Notes under the pieces: model-generated
Databases searched by the model: none
Told to the model about the DNA's origin: nothing
Seen by the model: the letters and a program-made list of their open reading frames with translations, nothing else
Made by a program: the position numbers and the translations under genes
Shown here: one piece after another, positions 16,022 through 23,294 of the stretch
Numbering within the stretch: the stretch's first letter is position 1
Layout of the letters: each line of letters opens with the position of its first letter
NCBI RefSeq assembly: GCF_009707125.1
Contig: NZ_WLVL01000038.1
Span: 1-33,369 of the forward strand
DNA from: Arsenicicoccus cauae
GTDB lineage: Bacteria; Actinomycetota; Actinomycetes; Actinomycetales; Dermatophilaceae
DNA: 33,369 nt
Direction of reading: 5' to 3'

Positions 16022-17509
16022 TCACTGCCGCGCGCCTCCGAGACCGAGCAGCGCCGCGATCCCCAGGGCGCTGCGCGGGTCGTAGGCCACCCGCCACAGG
16101 CCGCCGTGGGCCGCCGCCCGCGCCTCGGCCTGCCACGGCAGCAGCTCGCCCTGCGCCGCGGTGCCGTTCCCCGCAGTGCGGCCGCTTCGACGCAGGTCGT
16201 CGACCAGCAGCGCGGCCATGAGCGTGTTGCTCGTCGCCGGCTCGAACACCTCGATGCCGAAGAAGTGGGCGCCGGCATACGCCGCGGCCAGGGCGCGGTT
16301 CTTGGTGACGGAGCGGGTGCGGGTGGGCGGGGCGACGTTCATGGACACGACGCGTCCGTCGTGGGCGGCCACGGACGCGCGCCACCGGTGGACCCGCTTG
16401 GCGAGCAGGTAGTTGGGCCCCTGCTGCTCGACGATGCTGTCGGAGATCGCGACGTGCTCGCCGGGCGCGTACTGCCGCCGCAGCAGCCGGCCACCGCTCG
16501 CAACGCGCAGCGGCGTGCGCACGTAGCGGCCCAGCGTGCGCTCGCCGTAGTTGCGGGTGGCCTGCTCCACCGCGTCGGCCGGCACTACGAAGGCGTCCGT
16601 GGGGGTCGCGAGGAACGCGAGCGCCAGGTCGTCGTGGCGTCCCGCGAGGTGGGTGGTCAGGGCATCGACCGCAGTCGTGACGCGGACGTTGGTGGCGCCG
16701 TCGGCATACACGTAGTTGCCGAGCACGAGCCGGCCCTCGAGCCCGTCCAGCCAGCGCGCGACGGCCCCCAGGTCGTGCAGGAGGTCGGCTCCCGCGCGTT
16801 CGGCCAGCCGCGCGTCGCTCGCCTCGGGGTCGGGAGTCGGTATGACGAGCCGCCCGGCGCCTTCGCGGGCCGCCGTCAGGACGCGGCGCCACAGGTCAGG
16901 GCGGGGCAGGTCGATGCCCACGACCTCGCCGCCCCAGCGCAGGATCGAGCGCAGCGGGCCCATCTCGGCGCCGGCCCCGAGCACGACGACGCGCTGGTCG
17001 CGCAGGTCGAGCCACTCCGGGTGGTCCAGGACGCGCTCGACGGCCAGCTGCACGCCGGGCTCCACGACGCCGTCGCGCACCCACTGGTCCAGGCGTCGGC
17101 GCAGCTCGTCGCCGCGCAGCCGCCGCCCGCGGTAGGGGAGGGTCAGCTCGCGCTCCGGCTCGGCCGTCCCCTCGACGGTGGCGGCGTGCAGCGGGGTGCC
17201 CACCTCGTCCAGGCCCGCCTGCAGCCGCTGGTCGACGCCGCTCGCGCCGACCCACCGCATGTGGTCGTGCAGCGCGCCCAGCCCCTGCCGCGCCACGGTC
17301 AGCGCGGCGTCGCGGTCCTCCATCCCCACCTCGACGAGGCGGCGGAAGTGCACGGCGTACTCCTTGCGCCAGGCCGTCTCGCGACGCGCCGCGGACGAAC
17401 CGACCGGGTCCACGCCGTCGAGGGCGCGGGCGACGACCTCACGGCCCACGGCGCTGGTGCTGCGGCGCCCGTCTGCCTGGGGAAAGACGACTCCGGTCAT
17501 GTCGGCCAC
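16022..17509 (-). CDS. Unknown protein with a Rossmann-like nucleotide-binding motif
   Basis: A 495-residue cytoplasmic protein I cannot place in a named family. Residues 20-170 are mainly helical. Near residue 190 a Rossmann-type beta-alpha-beta appears: QRVVVLGAGAEMGPLRSIL followed by GGEVVGIDLPRP, with a GxGxxM glycine turn and an acidic residue after the second strand, as in NAD- or SAM-binding folds. Later blocks include RLVLGNYVYADGATNVR, YLLAKRVHRWRASVA and FFGIEVFEPATSNTLMAALLVDDL. The GTG at 17509 was chosen because AAGGAG lies 6 nt upstream; the open frame extends further, to 17665, without such a site. It is divergent from the His-rich membrane protein at 17679. A dehydrogenase or methyltransferase-like role is possible but unproven. 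Confidence 0.72.
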   Translation of the reverse strand: MADMTGVVFPQADGRRSTSAVGREVVARALDGVDPVGSSAARRETAWRKEYAVHFRRLVEVGMEDRDAALTVARQGLGALHDHMRWVGASGVDQRLQAGLDEVGTPLHAATVEGTAEPERELTLPYRGRRLRGDELRRRLDQWVRDGVVEPGVQLAVERVLDHPEWLDLRDQRVVVLGAGAEMGPLRSILRWGGEVVGIDLPRPDLWRRVLTAAREGAGRLVIPTPDPEASDARLAERAGADLLHDLGAVARWLDGLEGRLVLGNYVYADGATNVRVTTAVDALTTHLAGRHDDLALAFLATPTDAFVVPADAVEQATRNYGERTLGRYVRTPLRVASGGRLLRRQYAPGEHVAISDSIVEQQGPNYLLAKRVHRWRASVAAHDGRVVSMNVAPPTRTRSVTKNRALAAAYAGAHFFGIEVFEPATSNTLMAALLVDDLRRSGRTAGNGTAAQGELLPWQAEARAAAHGGLWRVAYDPRSALGIAALLGLGGARQ

Positions 17510-17666
17510 GAGGTGCTCCTTGGGGTGGGGAGGCGGTGCTCGTGCAGCCAACCACAGCCCTGCAGCGGGCGCGACGGCCGATCGTGTCGTATGCCGCTCT
17601 CTGCGTCTATGACTAGACGGCCATAGAGGGGGCCAGAGGCTGGGGCGCGGACACCGGAGCCACACC

Positions 17667-17672
17667 TAGACT
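17667..17672 (+). promoter_or_regulatory. -10 element for the His-rich membrane protein gene
   Basis: TAGACT, 6 nt before ATG 17679. Confidence 0.5.
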
Positions 17673-17678
17673 GGCGGC

Positions 17679-18293
17679 ATGATCACGCCGGCCGGGGGAC
17701 GACTGCGCCTGCTGCGCGCGGGCACCCTCGCCGTGGTCATGCTGGCCCTGGCCGCGCTCGCCCACCTGCTGGGCGCAGGCGCGCTGCCCGGGCCCGGCGT
17801 CCTGGCCGTCCTGCTCGGGCTCGTGCTCGCGACCTGCCTGACCGCGAGCGCCCGACGCCTCGGCGCCGGGTCGATCGGCGCGATCCTCGGCGGCGGGCAG
17901 CTGGCGCTGCACGGGGCGTTCACGGTGCTGGGGACGACCGGCGCCGACCCCGAGTCGCTCGGGCACGTGGTCGGCAGCGGGCACCACGCCGTCCTGGTCA
18001 CCCACGCGTGGCCTGCCCACGCCGCGGCCGGCGGCCACGGGCACCTGTCGCTGACGATGCTCCTCGCGCACGTCCTGGCCACCGTCGTCACGGCTGCCGT
18101 GCTGGCGCGCGGCGAGCGCGCCCTGTGGCTGCTCGCGAGCTGGCTGGCGCCCGTCATACGGCTGCTGCTGGATCGTCCGGCCCACTGGGCACGCCCGGCG
18201 GCCATCTCCGTCGCCGTCTCGCGCCTGCGGTCGGCCGAGCTCGTCCTCGCGGCCCCGCGCCGTGGTCCTCCGCTGGTCGTCTGCGCCCGCTGA
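17679..18293 (+). CDS. His-rich integral membrane protein of a copper/DyP locus
   Basis: A 204-residue membrane protein with four or five hydrophobic segments (about residues 13-34, 38-56, 65-85, 124-142 and 146-163). Between the third and fourth lies a histidine-rich loop (GHVVGSGHHAVLVTH, AWPAHAAAGGHGHL) that could bind a metal ion. No named family is recognised. It is followed after 62 nt by a PCu(A)C copper chaperone and a DyP peroxidase, so a role in copper or haem-enzyme handling is inferred from context. The region after the last helix is Arg-rich and probably cytoplasmic. The start is supported by TAGACT 6 nt upstream. Confidence 0.75.
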   Translation: MITPAGGRLRLLRAGTLAVVMLALAALAHLLGAGALPGPGVLAVLLGLVLATCLTASARRLGAGSIGAILGGGQLALHGAFTVLGTTGADPESLGHVVGSGHHAVLVTHAWPAHAAAGGHGHLSLTMLLAHVLATVVTAAVLARGERALWLLASWLAPVIRLLLDRPAHWARPAAISVAVSRLRSAELVLAAPRRGPPLVVCAR

Positions 18294-18355
18294 CCTCGCG
18301 TCAGCCTCACCTGCCCAGACCTCACGACACCAGTCAGACCACTAGGACCACACCC

Positions 18356-18964
18356 ATGCCCAAGCGCATCGCGCTGCCCTGCGCCGTCGTCTCGTTCGCC
18401 CTCGCCACCGCCGCGTGCGGCTCGGGAGCCTCGACGACGGGCGGAAGCTCCACCACCGCCACCACCAGCACCAGCGTCAGCCCTGCTGCGACCGCCACGA
18501 CGTCGGTCAACCACCGCTCCCTCACGGTCAAGGACCCCTGGGTCAAGGCCGTCAAGGGCGGCATGACCGGGCTCTTTGCGACGCTCGTCAACGAGACCGA
18601 CCAGCCCGTCACGGTCGTCGCCGCCGAGAGCGACGTCGCCGCCACCGTGCAGCTCCACATCACCGACAAGGACACCTCCGGCGCGATGGTGATGAAGGAG
18701 ACCCAGGAAGGGTTCACCGTCCCGCCGCACGGCACGTTCGAGCTCCGGCCCGGCGGCAACCACGTCATGCTCATGGGCCTGCGGCGACCCATCCTCTCCG
18801 GCACCGAGACGGTCGTGACCCTGCAGGACGCGAACGGTGGCCACGTCCACGTCCACGCTCCCGCGCGGGAGTTCAACGGGGCCAAGGAGACCTACGGCGG
18901 GATGTCGATGACGCCCAACGGCACGCCCTCCGCGCCTGCGTCCGCGACGTCCCACGCGCACTGA
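18356..18964 (+). CDS. PCu(A)C-type copper chaperone lipoprotein
   Basis: A 202-residue exported copper-binding lipoprotein. The signal peptide ends in a lipobox-like ATAAC with Cys21, followed by a Ser/Thr-rich linker of about 30 residues. The PCu(A)C domain carries the expected metal ligands: His in TVQLHITDKD, Met in GAMVMKE, and HVM in GNHVMLMGLRRP. The C-terminal tail ends in His-rich HAH. Such proteins deliver Cu(I) outside the membrane to cytochrome oxidase or other cuproenzymes. The ATG at 18356 is chosen because the signal peptide starts there; the frame is open upstream. Its stop overlaps the peroxidase start as TGATG, so the two are coupled. Confidence 0.88.
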   Translation: MPKRIALPCAVVSFALATAACGSGASTTGGSSTTATTSTSVSPAATATTSVNHRSLTVKDPWVKAVKGGMTGLFATLVNETDQPVTVVAAESDVAATVQLHITDKDTSGAMVMKETQEGFTVPPHGTFELRPGGNHVMLMGLRRPILSGTETVVTLQDANGGHVHVHAPAREFNGAKETYGGMSMTPNGTPSAPASATSHAH

Positions 18965-20250
18965 TGCCCGTCGACCAGCACAGCGCCGACCAGCGCGGGG
19001 TGGACCGGCGCGACGTCCTGGTCGGCGGCCTCTCGGCGCTCGGCGGCCTGGCCGCCGGCGCCGCCGGTGGGGTGGGGGTGGCGCGATCCGGCGCTGCCCC
19101 CGCCCCGGCGGGTTCCGGCCCTGGTGCCGGCTCGGGCTCCGAGGCGGACCACGCGACCACGGTGGAGCTGGCGGGGTCGCAGCGGCGGCCCTTCCACGGC
19201 GAGCACCAGCCCGGGATCATGGACGCGCCGCAGGCGCACGGCGTGTGGGTGGCCATGGACCTCGTGCCCGGCGCCGACGTCACGGCGTTGCAGCGGCTCA
19301 TGCGGATCTGGACGCAGGACGTCGCCCAGCTCATGGCCGGTCGGGCGCCGTATGCCGACTTCGAGCCCGAGCTGACCGCGACCACCGCCTCGCTGACGGT
19401 GACGGTCGGGATCGGCCCGCGGGTGCTGGGGCTGCGCGGCGTGACGGCGACGCGTCCGACGTGGCTGCAGCCGCTGCCGGCGTTCCCGCAGATCGACCGG
19501 CTCGACCCGCGCTGGTCGGGCGGTGACGTGCTGCTGCAGATCTGCGCCGACTCCCCGATCACCGTCTCGCACGCCCAGTGGGTCCTCACCAAGGAGGCCC
19601 GCACCATCGCCACCGTCCGCTGGGTGCAGCGGGGCTTCCGGCAGGGCCACGCGGTGACGCGGCCCGGCGAGACGATGCGCAACCTCTTCGGCCAGGTCGA
19701 CGGGACCGTCAACCCGGTGCCGGGCCGGGACGACGCGGTGGTGTGGTGCGGCCCGTCCGCGCCGCGCTGGCTGCAGGGCGGGACGACGATGGTGCTGCGC
19801 CGCATCGCCATGGACCTCGAGACGTGGGAGGAGGCCGACCCGCTCACCCGCGACACCTCCCTCGGCCGCCGCCAGCGGGACGGCTCGCCCCTGACCGGCC
19901 GGGCCGAGACCGACGCCCCGGACGTGGCCGCAACCGATCGCCTCGGGCTGCCGGTGATCGACGAGTTCTCGCACGTGCGACGGTCCCTGCCCCACGAGAA
20001 GGGGCTGACCGACCGCTTCCTGCGGCGTCCGTACAGCTACGACGACCCGCCCGACCCCGGTCGGCTGACCAACGCCGGGCTGCTGTTCGTCGCCTACCAG
20101 GCGGAGCTCGAGCAGTACCTCTCGGTGCAGCGGCGGCTCGCCGAGGCGGACCTGCTCAACACCTGGACCACCCCGATCGGGTCGGCGGTCTTCGCCATAC
20201 CGCGGGGGTGTCGTGAGGGCGAGGTGCTGGCCCAGGACCTGTGGGCGTGA
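18964..20250 (+). CDS. Tat-exported DyP-type haem peroxidase
   Basis: A 428-residue dye-decolorising peroxidase of the EfeB/DtpA type. The N-terminus has a twin-arginine signal (DRRDVLVGGLSALGG, Arg15-Arg16) followed by a low-complexity linker. The DyP signature GxxDG reads GQVDG, in NLFGQVDGTVNP. The proximal haem ligand is likely the His in DEFSHVRRS, and the distal Arg lies in VLRRIAMDLETWE. The protein acts outside the membrane on haem, dyes or peroxides. In Streptomyces lividans a DyP (DtpA) is encoded with an extracytoplasmic copper chaperone and supports maturation of a radical copper oxidase; the coupling to a PCu(A)C gene here suggests a similar link. ATG 18964 overlaps the chaperone stop by one base. 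Confidence 0.92.
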   Translation: MPVDQHSADQRGVDRRDVLVGGLSALGGLAAGAAGGVGVARSGAAPAPAGSGPGAGSGSEADHATTVELAGSQRRPFHGEHQPGIMDAPQAHGVWVAMDLVPGADVTALQRLMRIWTQDVAQLMAGRAPYADFEPELTATTASLTVTVGIGPRVLGLRGVTATRPTWLQPLPAFPQIDRLDPRWSGGDVLLQICADSPITVSHAQWVLTKEARTIATVRWVQRGFRQGHAVTRPGETMRNLFGQVDGTVNPVPGRDDAVVWCGPSAPRWLQGGTTMVLRRIAMDLETWEEADPLTRDTSLGRRQRDGSPLTGRAETDAPDVAATDRLGLPVIDEFSHVRRSLPHEKGLTDRFLRRPYSYDDPPDPGRLTNAGLLFVAYQAELEQYLSVQRRLAEADLLNTWTTPIGSAVFAIPRGCREGEVLAQDLWA

Positions 20251-20275
20251 GCGCCCGCGCCCCGGTGGCGCGCCG

Positions 20276-20281
20276 TAGCCT
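20276..20281 (+). promoter_or_regulatory. -10 element for the acidic microprotein gene
   Basis: TAGCCT, 6 nt before ATG 20288. Confidence 0.5.
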
Positions 20282-20287
20282 GACGGC

Positions 20288-20458
20288 ATGAGCAACGACG
20301 CGACGCGCGACGAGCAGACCGAGACGGACGCTGACCAGACCGACGGTGGACCCACCGCGCTGGGCCAGGAGGACGACCTCGGCGACGTCCCCGCCGCCGC
20401 CGGCGGCCAGGACACGTCCGAGCCGGCGCAGGGCGAGGGCGAGCAGAGCTCCTACTGA
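20288..20458 (+). CDS. 56-residue acidic microprotein
   Basis: A small open frame encoding 56 residues that begins MSNDATRDEQTETDADQ and ends EGEQSSY. It is strongly acidic, lacks hydrophobic stretches and is predicted to be disordered. No family is recognised. Support for it being real comes from TAGCCT exactly 6 nt before the ATG and from a conserved-type palindrome 27 nt after the stop that would end its transcript. It follows the peroxidase gene by 37 nt. It may be a pseudo-intrinsic linker or stress-type protein; nothing in the sequence shows which. Confidence 0.6.
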   Translation: MSNDATRDEQTETDADQTDGGPTALGQEDDLGDVPAAAGGQDTSEPAQGEGEQSSY

Positions 20459-20485
20459 CGCGACGCCCCGCTCGCCGCCCACCAT

Positions 20486-20542
20486 CGAAAGGCGACACAT
20501 GGGGGTCATGACGGCGCTACAACCCCCATTTGTCGCCTTTCG
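20486..20542. repeat. Palindrome of the GGCG/ATGGGGGT family, copy 2
   Basis: Arms of 21 nt at 20486-20506 and 20522-20542 pair at 20 of 21 positions around a 15-nt loop. The left arm core GGCGACACATGGGGGT corresponds to that of the copy at 2769-2823, and the loop length is the same. The position after the microprotein stop and before the methyltransferase promoter suits a terminator. Confidence 0.75.
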
Positions 20543-20576
20543 ACGACAGGGGTCGGGGGCTGTCGCAGGGGCCCGC

Positions 20577-20582
20577 TAGCGT
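20577..20582 (+). promoter_or_regulatory. -10 element for the methyltransferase gene
   Basis: TAGCGT, 7 nt before ATG 20590. Confidence 0.5.
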
Positions 20583-20589
20583 GCCAGCC

Positions 20590-21312
20590 ATGACGACGGC
20601 CAGGGACGACGAGGTCGCCAGACGCGACGCCACCGCAGAGCTCCGGCAGGCCCATGACGTGCTGGCCGGGCTGTATGCCGAGCGCCTGGCGGGGCTGCTC
20701 GACCAGATGCCGCTCGAGCGCGGGATCCTCGCGGCGTTCTGCGATCTCGTGCGCGCCGCCGCGACCGGGCGCGCGGTCGAGACTCCCACCGTCGGCGACC
20801 TCGGATGTGGGACAGGCAGGTTGGCGGCATACGTGATGAGCCACGGGATCGCGGTGCGCGGGCTGGACCTCTCCCCCGAGATGGTGCGCGTGGCACGACG
20901 GGAGCAGCCCGGGCTGGACGTGCAGGTGGGCGACGTGCGGGCGCTGCCATTCGGGGACGGCGAGCTGGACGGGGCCATCTGCTGGTACTCGCTGATGTAC
21001 CTGCCGCCGCAGGACCGACCGGGGGCCTTCGCGGAGCTGGCTCGCGTGGTGCGGCCGGGCGGCTACGTGACGACGGCGTGGAAGGTCGGCGACGACAGCG
21101 CTCGGCGCGGCGGCGTGTCCCTCGGCCTGGGCATCGGGTTCGACATCTGGTGGATGTCGCAGGACGAGCTGACGGGGAGGTTCGAGGAAGCGGGGTTCGA
21201 GGTGGCGTTCTGGGGCGGGCGGCCTGCAGACCCGGACGAGCAGCAGCCGCAGGGCTATCTCATCGTCCGGCGTAGCGTCCACCAGCGGAGTATTGCGGAG
21301 AGACGAGATTGA
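20590..21312 (+). CDS. Class I SAM-dependent methyltransferase
   Basis: A 240-residue small-molecule-type methyltransferase. Motif I is VGDLGCGTGRLAAYV near residues 68-82, motif II VRGLDLSPEMV, motif III GDVRALPFGDGELDGAI and motif post-III LARVVRPGGYVTTAW. This is the Methyltransf_11/25 pattern of the UbiE-like group. The substrate is unknown. The ATG at 20590 is preferred over an upstream in-frame ATG at 20530, because the latter lies inside the palindrome region and TAGCGT sits 7 nt before 20590. It converges on the Rsm22 gene with a 29-nt gap and no strong hairpin between them. Confidence 0.87.
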   Translation: MTTARDDEVARRDATAELRQAHDVLAGLYAERLAGLLDQMPLERGILAAFCDLVRAAATGRAVETPTVGDLGCGTGRLAAYVMSHGIAVRGLDLSPEMVRVARREQPGLDVQVGDVRALPFGDGELDGAICWYSLMYLPPQDRPGAFAELARVVRPGGYVTTAWKVGDDSARRGGVSLGLGIGFDIWWMSQDELTGRFEEAGFEVAFWGGRPADPDEQQPQGYLIVRRSVHQRSIAERRD

Positions 21313-21341
21313 CCTAGCGCCTCTGATCGGCACCCAGGGCG

Positions 21342-22373
21342 TCAGTGCTGCAGGGCGTCACCCCAGTCGAGCTTGCGGGCCTCCTTGTAGGCCGCCCCCT
21401 GACGCTTGGAGACGAGGCGCTGCGCGGCAGTCCCGTCCGCCTGGCACAGCGGCAGCCCCACGAGGCCCTTGCGGATCATCGGGTGGCGGATCACGCGGCC
21501 GGCATACGGCTCGACGGGGAGGCGGGTGGCGAGGACATAGCTGAACTTCTCGTCCTCGGAGGACAGCTCGGCGCCCTTGACGGCCCGGTGCAGGGCAGAG
21601 CGCTCGACCCGGGCGGGCAGGTGGCACCAGTCGTCGCCCGCCAGCGGGCACGGGCCCTGGTGCGGGCAGGGCGCGGCCACGCGAAACCCGGCCCCCACCA
21701 GCACCTCTCGCGCCCCGAGCACGCGCCGATAGCCGGCCGGCGTCCCAGGCTCCACCACCAGCACGGTGCTCGCCACCGACATGGCGGTGGCCACGGCCTC
21801 GTGCCGCAGCGCGTCCGGCAGCTCGCCGACGACGTACGACAGGACTGCCAGATCGGCGGGGACGCCCTGCTCACCGGCGAGGTCGGACGGCAGGGCGCTG
21901 CGACCGAGCGTCCAGGGCTGCCAGCGCGACTCACGCAGAGCGGCGACCGTCGACGCCGTCGCCAGCCCTGCGCCCAAGGCCCTGGCCGGCTCCGACTGCT
22001 CGAGCACGTCGACCTGCTCCAGCTCCGGCGCCCACGCCGCCACGGCCCACCCCGCCGCACCCGTGCCCCCACCCAGGTCCACGAGACGGCGTACCCGCAG
22101 CGACGGCACCGCATCAGCCGCCTGCTCGAGCACCGCGCTCAGCGCCGCGACGGTCGCGGGCATGCGGTAGGCGGCATACGCGGCCACGGTCACCGGGTCG
22201 TCGAGGATCACCGACGCCGGGACGGAGCCCGAGCGATAGGCCTGGATCAGCCTCGCCACCCGCCCCGCGAGCGCCTCCACGCGATGGCCTGCCAGCGTCT
22301 CGGCGAGCACGTCACGCAGCTCGTCCACCACCGCCCGGGGGTCGTGGTCCGGGCGCGCGAGGTCGTTCGGCAT
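21342..22373 (-). CDS. Rsm22-family protein (small ribosomal subunit methyltransferase-like)
   Basis: A 343-residue protein of the Rsm22 family, whose mitochondrial members (Rsm22/METTL17) act in small-ribosomal-subunit assembly. It shows an SAM-fold motif VDLGGGTGAAGWAVAAW and the family's cysteine-containing block CPHQGPCPLAGDDWCHLPARVERSALHR followed by SSEDEKFSYVLATR; these cysteines bind an Fe-S cluster in mitochondrial homologues. The C-terminus RLVSKRQGAAYKEARKLDWGD is also typical. The start at ATG 22373 is chosen because homology begins there; the frame is open to 22673 across non-homologous sequence. CACACT lies 7 nt upstream of this ATG. Activity as a methyltransferase in bacteria is unproven. 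Confidence 0.85.
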   Translation of the reverse strand: MPNDLARPDHDPRAVVDELRDVLAETLAGHRVEALAGRVARLIQAYRSGSVPASVILDDPVTVAAYAAYRMPATVAALSAVLEQAADAVPSLRVRRLVDLGGGTGAAGWAVAAWAPELEQVDVLEQSEPARALGAGLATASTVAALRESRWQPWTLGRSALPSDLAGEQGVPADLAVLSYVVGELPDALRHEAVATAMSVASTVLVVEPGTPAGYRRVLGAREVLVGAGFRVAAPCPHQGPCPLAGDDWCHLPARVERSALHRAVKGAELSSEDEKFSYVLATRLPVEPYAGRVIRHPMIRKGLVGLPLCQADGTAAQRLVSKRQGAAYKEARKLDWGDALQH

Positions 22374-22487
22374 ACGCACCAGTGTGAGCCATCCCGACCG
22401 CTCGCCGAGCCGGCCAACCGGTCGGCGACCCACGGCGTGACCGATCGGGGACAACCCTTGTGCCCGACGCAGTCTCGCCGCGTCCCC

Positions 22488-22643
22488 ATGGCCACCACGG
22501 TCGGCACGACCATCGAGTGGTAGGACTTCTTCATCTACGCGAACGTGGCCGCCCTGCTCTTCGGCAAGCTGTCCTTCAGCGGGCTCGGGGACTGGAAGGA
22601 ACTCGTCTCCATAGCCTTTGGGCATGCTTTGACACGAGTTTGA
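22488..22643 (+). pseudogene. MHS-type MFS transporter, N-terminal remnant
   Basis: Translation from ATG 22488 gives MATTVGTTIEW, then a TAG at 22521-22523, then DFFIYANVAALLFGKL. The pattern GTTIEW-Y-DFFIY...LVFGKL is the first transmembrane helix of metabolite:H+ symporter (MHS) family transporters such as ShiA/ProP relatives. The normal tyrosine codon TAC has become TAG. After about 40 further codons the frame ends at 22643 without the rest of the transporter. It is therefore a dead fragment with both a nonsense mutation and loss of the remaining roughly 400 codons, sitting between the Rsm22 and hemerythrin genes. Confidence 0.75.
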
Positions 22644-22663
22644 CCGTGCTAATAGCGCGGGAG

Positions 22664-22669
22664 CAGGAT
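22664..22669 (+). promoter_or_regulatory. -10 element for the hemerythrin gene
   Basis: CAGGAT, 6 nt before ATG 22676. Confidence 0.45.
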
Positions 22670-22675
22670 GCACCC

Positions 22676-23101
22676 ATGTGTTCCTACTGCGGGTGCAAGG
22701 ACATCGAGCTGATCGGGCGCTACATGGAGGAGCACGACCAGCTCATCAACGAGCTCGGGATCCTCCGGCGGGCGTGCGACGAGCAGGACCTCGCCGCCGT
22801 GCGGGGTGCGTGCGAGCACCTCGCCGGCCTGATGCGGCCGCACTTCGACTCCGAGGAGCGAAGCCTGTTCGCCGTGCTCCGCGAGGACGAGGACTTCACC
22901 GAGCACGTCGACGACCTGTGCGCCGAGCACGAGGACCTCTGGGCGCTGTTCGACGCGGTCAAGGGGGGCGACTTCGGGGGCTACAAGGCGTTCGAGGATC
23001 GGCTGCGCGTGCACATGGACCGCGAGGACAACGGCCTGTTCCCTGCCGCGGCGGTATCGCTCGACGGCCCCTCGTGGGACCGCATCATGGATCTCGCCTA
23101 A
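22676..23101 (+). CDS. Hemerythrin-domain protein with Cys-rich N-terminus
   Basis: A 141-residue cytoplasmic hemerythrin-like protein with a four-helix bundle that binds a di-iron centre. The His and acidic ligands are recognisable: EEHDQL, HFDSEERSLF, HVDDLCAEHEDLW and HMDREDNGLFP. The N-terminus MCSYCGCKDIELIGR, with three cysteines in six residues, is characteristic of an actinobacterial subgroup and may bind a metal or respond to redox. Roles proposed for such proteins include oxygen, nitric oxide or iron sensing and iron-sulfur repair; none can be fixed here. ATG 22676 has CAGGAT 6 nt upstream. An apparent frame extension upstream runs through the transporter remnant and is not real. 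Confidence 0.88.
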   Translation: MCSYCGCKDIELIGRYMEEHDQLINELGILRRACDEQDLAAVRGACEHLAGLMRPHFDSEERSLFAVLREDEDFTEHVDDLCAEHEDLWALFDAVKGGDFGGYKAFEDRLRVHMDREDNGLFPAAAVSLDGPSWDRIMDLA

Positions 23102-23282
23102 CGCCCGCCGGGCTCCGCCGCACCCGCTCAGCGGGTGGGGTGGTCGCGGCGCGGGGCCACCGCAACGAGCGGCCGGCGTGGCGACATACCGGCAGTGCGT
23201 CGGTCCGCCTTTGTCGCGCGGCGAGCAGGGATCGGGTCGTGATCCCGTATGTCGAGCGTGGCCCCCGCCCAGGTTGCGCGCG

Positions 23283-23288
23283 TAACGT
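23283..23288 (+). promoter_or_regulatory. -10 element for the hemolysin III family gene
   Basis: TAACGT, 6 nt before ATG 23295. Confidence 0.5.
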
Positions 23289-23294
23289 CAAGGT

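Noticed and set aside
18892-20415. 507-codon minus-strand frame under the DyP gene
   Set aside because: It is an antisense shadow; the DyP signature, Tat signal and coupling on the plus strand explain the region.
2769-20542. The two similar palindromes as attachment sites or IS ends
   Set aside because: No integrase, transposase or target duplication accompanies either, and both lie just after stop codons.
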